Below, piece by piece: positions 6,148 through 11,039 of a stretch of 11,039 nt of DNA. The notes beneath the pieces are model-generated. The model had not been told where the DNA came from. It searched no databases and worked only from the letters and a program-made list of their open reading frames with translations. The stretch is from Fibrobacter sp. (GTDB lineage: Bacteria > Fibrobacterota > Fibrobacteria > Fibrobacterales > Fibrobacteraceae). How positions within the stretch are numbered: position 1 is the stretch's first letter; each line of letters opens with the position of its first letter. Both the position numbers and the translations under genes were made by a program. The stretch spans positions 1 through 11,039 of the forward strand of contig JABUUR010000484.1 of NCBI GenBank assembly GCA_021443065.1, in the 5' to 3' direction.

Positions 6148-7986
6148 GGAAATCCGCATTAACGTAGGTGTCCCATAGGGAGACTTCAGAGGCTCCTCTG
6201 TAGCCATCAGTTGCCCTACCAGGGTGGCCATTTCTTCGCTTTTTAGTTTATCGCCAGCCTGGTAGGCGTTTGACTTTGCCCATGCTTTCGCGATTACATC
6301 TTGAACCTTCACCATGTCGCCGCTTCCGTCGTTTCTTTCGCCGATGCTGTCCAGGAAATCCTTGAACGCCTTGATGGCGCGAGACAGGGGAAGTGCCTTG
6401 GGAATAGCCCGAATTTGATAGGAGTCTCCGCCAAAGGGCTCGATGTAAAATCCCAGGTGCTGGAACTGGTCTTCTACGGTTTTAAGAACCTCCACTTCGA
6501 TTTTTGAAAGTTCTAAAAATTCGGGGAACAAAAGTTCCTGACTGTCCAAGTCGGAACCGTTGCGCAGGGTATCCAACGCTTGCTCGTAGAGTATTCTGGA
6601 ATGGGCCGCGTGTTGGTCTATGACCAGCAATCCGTTTACGTCTTCGCCGGCAATGTAGGTGTTGGCGATCTGGAAAAATGCCGGAGGAATCCAGACTGTT
6701 TCTGCGACAGGATCTTTACGAAATTCATTTTCAAGAGAAATGATTTTGCCTGCTTCGGGCTGACTGAATAGATCCTGCACGACATCGTCTTCAGGTTTGT
6801 TGGGTTTTGCTGTCGGAGTAAATAGGGGAGCCTGCGGTGCTTTGGCTACGTAAGGTTCAGGATTTTTTGCTTCGTAGGGCTGCAACGGTTTTGCCGAATA
6901 AGGTTGCGCTGGCTTTACATCGCTCAGCCAGGCGGGGGCTGGTTCGGTTTGTTCTCGGCCTAATTCTTCTTCGAGATTGATGAATGGGGATTTTGCTTCT
7001 AAATCCTTCTTGAAAGTGTCACGGATGGCGTGCGAGACTACAAGAAACACCAGGTTGCCGTTTGCAAAACGTACTTCTCTTTTTGCAGGGTGGACGTTCA
7101 CGTCAAATTCCATGTCCGGCATGTCCAGGAACAGCACCGAGACCGGTTTGCATTGGGCTCCGTAGGGTTCGTATGCTTGGGCGATGGCCTTGCTTACCAT
7201 TTTACTTTCGATGGGTCTGTTGCGGATGAATAGGAACTGGTGGTTTCTTTTTCCGTTGGTTTCGGTGGTGGGGGAGACGTACCCCCAAACGTGAATCCCT
7301 GCCTCCGTGTAATCCACAGGCAAAAGAGCCTTGGCGATTTTTGAGCCGATGGCTTCGGCTATGCGGTTGCGCAATTCTCCTGGCACTCCGGTAAATACCG
7401 TTTTGTCGGAAACCTTGTAGTCAAAACGAATTTCGGGGTGGGCTATGGCGGTCTTAAGCACCACTTCGAAAATCCTGGTGCCTTCTGCTGTTTCGCTACT
7501 TAAGAAGGTCTTGCGAACCGGGGTGTTGAAGAAAAGGTCTTCCACCAGGAATGTGGTGCCTCGGCTGGCCTGTACGTCCTGTTTTTCTACGACGTTTCCG
7601 CCGCTTAAAATGATTCGGCCGCTGTCGCCGTCGTCTGTGGCGCTTGTAATGGTCAATTTCGAAACTGCGGCAATGGATGCTACCGCTTCGCCGCGGAATC
7701 CGTTGGTCTGCAAATGGAAAAGGTCGTTTGCATCGAAAAGTTTGGAGGTGGTGTGCCGCAGATAACAGAGGTCAAGGTCGGCCGCATTCATGCCTTTTCC
7801 GTTGTCTGAAACCTGAATCTTTTTTTTGCCACCCTGCTCAATGGAAACCTGGATTCGGCTGGCTCCGGCATCAATTGCGTTTTCTATAAGTTCCTTTACG
7901 GCTGAGGCGGGGCGTTCAATAACCTCGCCTGCAGCGATTTTATTGATGATTTCGTCGGATAATAAGTGTATTTTGGCCGATTTCAT
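6115..7986 (-). CDS. mutL: DNA mismatch repair protein MutL
   Basis: MutL couples mismatch recognition by MutS to downstream strand removal. The 623-residue protein has an intact GHKL ATPase: IAAGEVIERPASAVKELIEN (17-36, E32 and N36), DNGKGM (61-66) and TNGFRGEA (94-101). The transducer domain shows FFNTPVRKTFL (152-162) and DVNVHPAKREVRF (295-307). A Pro-rich linker (about 345-430) contains 8-residue repeats. The C-terminal dimerisation domain starts near 430 and has a clamp-binding-like QELLFP (483-488). Its endonuclease motif DQHA(x)2E(x)4E reads DQHAAHSRILYE (457-468) with the first Glu replaced by S463; the usual Cys of the ACxxA motif aligns with K571, and CPHG reads SPYG (602-605). The nicking activity is therefore doubtful. 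The ATG at 7986 has no SD; a promoter lies immediately upstream. The last 33 bases overlap lpxB tail to tail. Confidence 0.97.
   Translation of the reverse strand: MKSAKIHLLSDEIINKIAAGEVIERPASAVKELIENAIDAGASRIQVSIEQGGKKKIQVSDNGKGMNAADLDLCYLRHTTSKLFDANDLFHLQTNGFRGEAVASIAAVSKLTITSATDDGDSGRIILSGGNVVEKQDVQASRGTTFLVEDLFFNTPVRKTFLSSETAEGTRIFEVVLKTAIAHPEIRFDYKVSDKTVFTGVPGELRNRIAEAIGSKIAKALLPVDYTEAGIHVWGYVSPTTETNGKRNHQFLFIRNRPIESKMVSKAIAQAYEPYGAQCKPVSVLFLDMPDMEFDVNVHPAKREVRFANGNLVFLVVSHAIRDTFKKDLEAKSPFINLEEELGREQTEPAPAWLSDVKPAQPYSAKPLQPYEAKNPEPYVAKAPQAPLFTPTAKPNKPEDDVVQDLFSQPEAGKIISLENEFRKDPVAETVWIPPAFFQIANTYIAGEDVNGLLVIDQHAAHSRILYEQALDTLRNGSDLDSQELLFPEFLELSKIEVEVLKTVEDQFQHLGFYIEPFGGDSYQIRAIPKALPLSRAIKAFKDFLDSIGERNDGSGDMVKVQDVIAKAWAKSNAYQAGDKLKSEEMATLVGQLMATEEPLKSPYGTPTLMRISLDELNKKFRH
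6844..6915 (-). repeat. Three 24-bp units coding PY-rich octapeptide repeats in MutL
   Basis: The MutL linker contains KPAQPYSA (358-365), KPLQPYEA (366-373) and KNPEPYVA (374-381), followed by a degenerate KAPQAPLF (382-389). Each unit is 24 bases, so the repeat keeps frame. The copies differ at several positions, so it is an older duplication rather than a freshly expanding tract. It lies between the ATPase and dimerisation domains, a linker that is poorly conserved and disordered in MutL proteins. Confidence 0.75.
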
Positions 7987-7992
7987 GCGTAA

Positions 7993-8021
7993 AATATAGA
8001 CAAATGCACTGCAATAGTGAA
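7993..8021 (-). promoter_or_regulatory. mutL promoter, possibly giving a leaderless mRNA
   Basis: Read on the minus strand, TTCACT (8021-8016, 4 of 6 to the -35 consensus) is followed after exactly 17 bases by TATATT (7998-7993, 5 of 6 to the -10 consensus). Only 6 bases separate this -10 box from the mutL ATG at 7986. Transcription usually begins about 7 bases after the -10, which falls on the A of the ATG. No SD is present upstream of the start, which fits a leaderless transcript. Confidence 0.5.
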
Positions 8022-8051
8022 TTTTTTGCTAAATTTATTATGGTATCTGGT

Positions 8052-8090
8052 TTGAGTTTTGAAATAAAATTTTGTTTACTGGATGTGAGG
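8052..8090 (+). promoter_or_regulatory. Candidate promoter and SD of the 432-aa gene
   Basis: TTGAGT (8052-8057) and TTTACT (8075-8080) are spaced by 17 bases and match the -35 and -10 consensus at 4 of 6 positions each, so the promoter is only plausible. GAGG (8087-8090) lies 6 bases before the GTG at 8097 and is the best-placed Shine-Dalgarno sequence in the window, which decides the start of that gene. Confidence 0.35.
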
Positions 8091-8096
8091 TAAAGA

Positions 8097-9395
8097 GTGC
8101 TATCAAATCTTTTTCTTCAGTTAACTCATATTGAGTTGTTGATATCGTACCCTATCAAGGATATTCTGACCTTGGTAAAACGCGATCCTCGAATTGACGT
8201 TAAAATGTTGAACGATATTTATTTCGAAGATTCCTTCGTCGATGAAAGTTCTCATCGGTTGGTTATGAACAGCGTGGTATCCTGGCTCTACGATCGGGGC
8301 GAAAATCCAGATGCCTTTGTTCATCGCATTATTGAACGTTGTGCAACCTTCGAAACAATCCCCGCTCGCAGTGTTCTTCGCTCTTACCTACCTTATATTT
8401 CGCAGTTCTATGCCACAGAAGATGTCCGCCAACTTTGCCTTGATATTATTCCTAAACGATACACTTTGCTTAAAAATCCCAGGTTCCTTCGTCGCGAATT
8501 AGTTGATGGGTACCGCAAGGAATTTTTTTCTTTCCGCTTTGAGACTCCGGGTGCATTGGTTACCAACCCCATGCGCTGGTTCAACGGGCTGGTCCAGATT
8601 GGCCCCATCCTCTTGAATACCCAGCCTTACGAATGTATGGATTTCAAGGCCTCCCAGACATCCTTTGTAGAAGCCTTGGAAAATCGTGCTACTGCCGAAA
8701 AACGGGATGACGAATGCGTTTACATTAACGGACGTAAGGTCGCGGTGTATTCTACGTTCGGTAATTGCCTTGCAGACAATGGACTGGAATGGGATATAGA
8801 AGCCGAAACGAAACTATCCTGTGTCAAGGCTCTCGAAGATGTGATTGACGAAAAGACGGGCTCTGTCCTCATCCATAAGGATTGCTATTACGGCGCACCG
8901 GCAAGCATAGTCTATTTTGACTACAAGGCCAATATCGTTGCTCCCGAGCCCTTCAACAAGTTGATGAGCGCCGTGGTTAAGCAGGAGTTTGAATCTTGGG
9001 CCCCAATCCAGAAGGCTCAGGAGCAACTGCTCGAAGCCATGAACGATTCCGTCACCATTATTTACTACAAGGCTGACGATTCTATTTCTGTAAACAACAA
9101 GCACCTGATGCGTAACGTCCCGGCAAGAATACTGCGCAATTTGCTGCGGGAATATTCTGCGACTGGCCGCGAGGAATACGAAAACCGCGAATTTAAGCGT
9201 GACCCCGCAATCTGCATGGATCCTCTCCGCCCCAATTTCGAAAGTCGCCTGAATCGCGTGATTGCCCATATCAACGGCTCCGATGATCCGGCCCACCCAA
9301 CAGACGGTGTCAAAAAGTTCTTTGAAATCGAACGTCATCGTCGCGGTGGATTCCGTTTTGTGCCGAAGTGCAAGATTATTTTCCGCGAAGAGTAG
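8097..9395 (+). CDS. Unrecognised protein with a putative C-terminal winged helix
   Basis: I do not recognise this 432-residue protein. No signal peptide or membrane segment is seen, so it is probably cytoplasmic. The N-terminal half (1-200) looks helical and mixed. The middle contains short beta-rich pieces such as CVYINGRKVAVYSTFG (207-222). Residues about 328-432 follow an OmpR-like winged-helix pattern: a strand pair (SISVNNKHLM, 329-338), a first helix (PARILRNLLREY, 342-353), a Lys/Arg-rich turn (ENREFKRDP, 362-370), a possible recognition helix (NFESRLNRVIAHING, 380-394) and a basic wing (ERHRRGGFRFVPKCKII, 412-428). This is inference from pattern only. The start is GTG at 8097, with GAGG 6 bases upstream and an in-frame TAA at 8091-8093 just before it. 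It is transcribed divergently from mutL and appears monocistronic. It may be a lineage-specific regulator. Confidence 0.85.
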   Translation: MLSNLFLQLTHIELLISYPIKDILTLVKRDPRIDVKMLNDIYFEDSFVDESSHRLVMNSVVSWLYDRGENPDAFVHRIIERCATFETIPARSVLRSYLPYISQFYATEDVRQLCLDIIPKRYTLLKNPRFLRRELVDGYRKEFFSFRFETPGALVTNPMRWFNGLVQIGPILLNTQPYECMDFKASQTSFVEALENRATAEKRDDECVYINGRKVAVYSTFGNCLADNGLEWDIEAETKLSCVKALEDVIDEKTGSVLIHKDCYYGAPASIVYFDYKANIVAPEPFNKLMSAVVKQEFESWAPIQKAQEQLLEAMNDSVTIIYYKADDSISVNNKHLMRNVPARILRNLLREYSATGREEYENREFKRDPAICMDPLRPNFESRLNRVIAHINGSDDPAHPTDGVKKFFEIERHRRGGFRFVPKCKIIFREE

Positions 9396-9399
9396 TTGC

Positions 9400-9427
9400 T
9401 TTTTGGCTTTCGTCAAGAATAATTTTT
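9400..9427 (+). terminator. Weak terminator after the 432-aa gene
   Basis: Five bases after the stop codon, an 8-bp stem with two G-T pairs (9400-9407 with 9412-9419) closes a TTTC loop and is followed by TAATTTTT (9420-9427). The stem is AT-rich and the T-run is interrupted, so termination may be partial. Its position right after the stop supports the role. Confidence 0.45.
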
Positions 9428-9457
9428 CTGCGTGCAAAATGTAAGCAAAAAGATAGT

Positions 9458-9486
9458 TCTACATGGAAAAACAATTTTTATATTAT
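9458..9486 (+). promoter_or_regulatory. Candidate promoter of an intergenic RNA
   Basis: TCTACA (9458-9463, 4 of 6 to the -35 consensus) and TATTAT (9481-9486, 5 of 6 to the -10 consensus) are separated by exactly 17 bases. Initiation would be near 9492-9494, followed by about 140 bases up to the strong terminator at 9587-9633 with no convincing coding region. Confidence 0.45.
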
Positions 9487-9491
9487 GGAAC

Positions 9492-9633
9492 GTGATCGGT
9501 GGAAGGGTGAATCCTGAAACAACTTTATCATTGCTCCCCTCCTGATAAGTTCAAGGTTCCGAAAACCGTTCATATTTTCTCCTTCTTAGGAAAGGGTCTT
9601 CTTCGGAGGGCCCTTTCTTATTTAGATTTTTTT
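9492..9633 (+). ncRNA. Candidate small RNA with a C-rich, anti-SD-like loop
   Basis: I do not recognise a known RNA family here. Between a promoter-like element and a strong terminator lies a stretch that folds on paper. Arms AACTTTATCA (9521-9530) and TGATAAGTT (9543-9551) pair over 9 bp with one bulged T and expose a 12-base loop, TTGCTCCCCTCC (9531-9542). With the next base this loop contains CCTCCT (9538-9543), the anti-Shine-Dalgarno core of 16S rRNA. GGAAGGG (9501-9507) could pair with CCCTCC of the loop (one bulged A), giving a pseudoknot. A minor hairpin GGTT/AACC follows (9555-9567). C-rich loops that target ribosome binding sites are known in small regulatory RNAs such as staphylococcal RsaE. 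The same RNA could instead be a leader of the M15 peptidase gene. The 5' end is an estimate from the -10 box. Confidence 0.45.
9587..9633 (+). terminator. Strong rho-independent terminator with TTCG tetraloop
   Basis: A stem of about 15 bp (9587-9601 with 9606-9620, three or four of the pairs G-T) is capped by the very stable C(TTCG)G tetraloop (loop 9602-9605). It is followed by a T-rich tail ending in seven Ts (9627-9633). It lies 190 bases after the stop of the 432-aa gene, which has its own weaker terminator, so it more likely ends a separate intergenic transcript. It could also act as an attenuator ahead of the gene at 9677. Confidence 0.85.
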
Positions 9634-9638
9634 ATAAT
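9633..9638 (+). promoter_or_regulatory. Possible -10 box for the M15 peptidase gene
   Basis: TATAAT, a perfect -10 hexamer, sits at the end of the terminator T-run, 38 bases before the ATG at 9677. No good -35 box is found 16-18 bases upstream, where the terminator stem lies. TATTAT (9662-9667) is a second, equally unsupported candidate. No SD is visible before the ATG. Confidence 0.25.
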
Positions 9639-9676
9639 GTCGTATTTTGTCACTTAATTTTTATTATCATTACTGT

Positions 9677-10327
9677 ATGAAGTTTTTGTCTACATTGCTT
9701 TTGGGGGTTTTCATTACAGTGGGGGCTTTGTACTTTGTCTATCCGAACTGGCGTAGCGAAGTCAAAATCTCTCCCTTTGCAGAAAAAGTGATTAAAGAAG
9801 GAATGGACGTTGTGGGCGATGTAGCAACCGCGGTAAAGGAAAAATCTCCGGGGGTAGCCCAAAAGGTCAAGTCTGTGGTGGGGGAGTCCGCAGAACAGGT
9901 AAAACGTTTCGTTATCGTTAACGGGTTTCGCCTGGCCGAGTACGACTTGGCTAATACGAGCGAACTTCACAAGGACGCCCTTTCACGGGTGAAACTCAAG
10001 GACAAGACAGTCAATGTAAAGCGGCTACGGCCAGAAATGGATTCTGCGCTGGTGGTTGTGGTTGGAGTGTATTGGGAAGTTCTCGGCAGCGATTATGTTC
10101 CCGTAGTCACCAGCGGAAACGACTACTCGGGGCATACGTACAATTCAAAGCATTACAAAAACTCCGCCCTGGACTTTAGGACAAGGGACCCGAATATCTC
10201 CAAGGAAAAACGACAGTTGATCAAGGACAAGGTTCGGGCTAAACTTGACGACCGATACTATGTGCTTTTGGAGTCTCCTGGTCAAAGTTCCGAGCATCTT
10301 CACGTGCAGTACAACGGAAAACGTTAG
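9677..10327 (+). CDS. Membrane-anchored M15-type zinc metallopeptidase, putative
   Basis: The 216-residue protein begins with a Lys, then a hydrophobic segment (MKFLSTLLLGVFITVGALYFVY, in parts 1-10 and 11-22), which is a signal anchor or uncleaved signal peptide. An amphipathic, Lys/Glu/Val-rich helical stretch (about 34-78) follows. The C-terminal domain (about 115-216) matches the M15 (VanX/DD-carboxypeptidase/endolysin) zinc site: VVTSGNDYSGH (143-153), SKHYKNSALDF (157-167) corresponding to SxHxxGxAxD, and EHLH (206-209) corresponding to ExxH. Expected zinc ligands H159, D166 and H209 and the catalytic Glu E206 are all present, with the 7-residue His-Asp spacing of VanX. The likely role is cleaving peptidoglycan peptides in the periplasm. 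A TTG at 9647 would extend the protein by 10 residues, but those residues would precede the signal segment; ATG 9677 is preferred. It faces thrC tail to tail. Confidence 0.8.
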   Translation: MKFLSTLLLGVFITVGALYFVYPNWRSEVKISPFAEKVIKEGMDVVGDVATAVKEKSPGVAQKVKSVVGESAEQVKRFVIVNGFRLAEYDLANTSELHKDALSRVKLKDKTVNVKRLRPEMDSALVVVVGVYWEVLGSDYVPVVTSGNDYSGHTYNSKHYKNSALDFRTRDPNISKEKRQLIKDKVRAKLDDRYYVLLESPGQSSEHLHVQYNGKR

Positions 10328-10346
10328 GGCTTTGTCGCAAAGCCCT
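10326..10346 (+). terminator. Perfect hairpin at the stop codon, possible bidirectional terminator
   Basis: AGGGCTTTG (10326-10334) and CAAAGCCCT (10338-10346) form a perfect 9-bp stem with a TCG triloop, overlapping the TAG stop of the M15 peptidase gene. It sits between convergent genes, where a shared terminator is expected, but neither strand shows a real T-run after it (GAGAAAATC on the + strand, AACGTTTTCC on the - strand). It may be a 3'-end stabilising or rho-assisted structure. Confidence 0.45.
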
Positions 10347-10406
10347 GAGAAAATCAGGATAGTTTATCAAAAGGTGAAAAATGGCTAGATGAAAGCAGGA
10401 TGAAGA

Positions 10407-11039
10407 TTAGCGCTTTCTTGCCGCCATTTCCTTTTTCAGGATGTCCATGACAGGGCCGATTTCTGCGGGAGCCTTGAAGATGGGGTTTGCGTACTTGCTC
10501 TGGATGCCTTCCAGCTTTTGCTCGTGGTAGCCCACCTTGAACTCGGTGAACTTCAGGCCGTGGGCGGTGCTGATGACCACCACGTTTTCGTCCTTGGCGA
10601 TTTTACCTTCGGCGCAGAGTTTTTCCAGGGCGCCCAGGGCGACTCCTGTGTGGGGGCAGCAGTACAGGCCGATGCGGTCGCCACGGTGTGCTGCGTTTGC
10701 CAGTTCCTCTTCGTTTACGCTTACCACCATGCCGTCGGTGTTCTGGATGGCGCGGACTGCCTTGGGGTAGCTGACGGGGTTACCAATCTGGATGGCGGAT
10801 GCCAAGGTCTTTTTAGCCTGCATGGGTACCAGCTGGTCGAATCCGCGCTGGTAGGCCTGGTAGAAGGGGTTTGCGTTTTCGGCCTGGGCTACGATAATGC
10901 GTGGGATGCGGTCGATGAGGCCCATGGCCTTGCAGTCTTCGAAACCCTTGGCCAGTGCAGAGACGTTACCCAGGTTCCCGCCCGGAATGATGACGGTGTC
11001 GGGGACCTTCCAGCCCAGTTCCTGGCAGATTTCGGGAGA
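10407..11039 (-). CDS. thrC: Threonine synthase, plant-type, C-terminal part
   Basis: This is the last 210 residues of a threonine synthase, the PLP enzyme converting O-phosphohomoserine to threonine. The gene continues past the right edge, so the start and the PLP-binding Lys are not visible; the reading frame stays open from 11039 to the TAA at 10407-10409. Seen are the glycine-rich phosphate-binding loop PGGNLGN, RIPRIIVAQAENANP, ASAIQIGNPVS, CCPHTGVALGALEKL and VVVISTAHGLKFTEFK. This wording follows the plant-type threonine synthases closely, rather than the E. coli ThrC type, including the end YANPIFKAPAEIGPVMDILK. In plants the enzyme is activated by S-adenosylmethionine; the N-terminal region needed to judge that here is missing. 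An internal ATG at 10923-10925 is not the start, because conserved sequence continues upstream of it. Confidence 0.93.
   Translation of the reverse strand, partial: SPEICQELGWKVPDTVIIPGGNLGNVSALAKGFEDCKAMGLIDRIPRIIVAQAENANPFYQAYQRGFDQLVPMQAKKTLASAIQIGNPVSYPKAVRAIQNTDGMVVSVNEEELANAAHRGDRIGLYCCPHTGVALGALEKLCAEGKIAKDENVVVISTAHGLKFTEFKVGYHEQKLEGIQSKYANPIFKAPAEIGPVMDILKKEMAARKR

Noticed and set aside
9492..9545. Seventeen-codon GTG frame as a small protein gene.
   Set aside because: No SD, a rare start codon and no recognisable peptide. It is kept only as a remote leader-peptide possibility in the findings.
9492..9633. 6S RNA, SRP RNA, tmRNA, RNase P RNA, or cobalamin, TPP, FMN or c-di-GMP riboswitch.
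   Set aside because: None of the conserved sequence blocks I know for these families is present, so the RNA is left unassigned.
9647..9676. TTG start that would lengthen the M15 peptidase by 10 residues.
   Set aside because: The added residues precede a well-formed signal-anchor sequence that begins MKFL at ATG 9677; no SD supports the TTG.
10375..10406. Short ATG frame between the M15 gene and thrC.
   Set aside because: It reads only three codons (ATG GCT AGA) before TGA.

Overview
The window looks like chromosomal DNA of a Gram-negative bacterium of moderate GC, most likely from the Fibrobacterota or a related lineage of the FCB group. The lipid A gene lpxB implies an LPS outer membrane. 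LpxB carries a VDYPGFN motif of the Bacteroidetes-like type. Several genes lack a well-placed Shine-Dalgarno sequence, as is common in that group. The assignment to a lineage is an inference from general resemblance, not from a search.

Layout, left to right. A strong terminator (31-56) closes a transcription unit that lies mostly outside the window. A family 2 glycosyltransferase follows (73-1038, +). Next come dnaE, the replicative polymerase alpha subunit (1128-4991, +), and lpxB, lipid A disaccharide synthase (4978-6147, +), which overlaps dnaE by 14 bases and starts with GTG. lpxB runs tail to tail into mutL (6115-7986, -), with 33 bases shared between the two 3' ends. A 110-base divergent promoter region separates mutL from an unrecognised 432-residue protein (8097-9395, +) whose C-terminal part resembles a winged helix. 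Positions 9396-9676 hold no convincing protein gene. They do contain a promoter-like element, a structured stretch with a C-rich loop and an excellent terminator with a TTCG loop: a candidate small RNA of about 140 nt. A membrane-anchored M15-type metallopeptidase follows (9677-10327, +). The 3' part of a plant-type threonine synthase gene, thrC (10407 to beyond the right edge, -), ends the window.

Functionally this is mainly a housekeeping region: replication (dnaE), mismatch repair (mutL), envelope synthesis (glycosyltransferase, lpxB, M15 peptidase) and amino acid synthesis (thrC). I see no mobile element, CRISPR array, tRNA or rRNA. The points most worth a second look are the candidate RNA with a CCTCCT anti-Shine-Dalgarno-like loop, a MutL that has lost most of its endonuclease metal-binding residues, a DnaE with a degenerate PHP metal site, a mutL promoter placed so that the mRNA would be leaderless, and the unrecognised putative DNA-binding protein.
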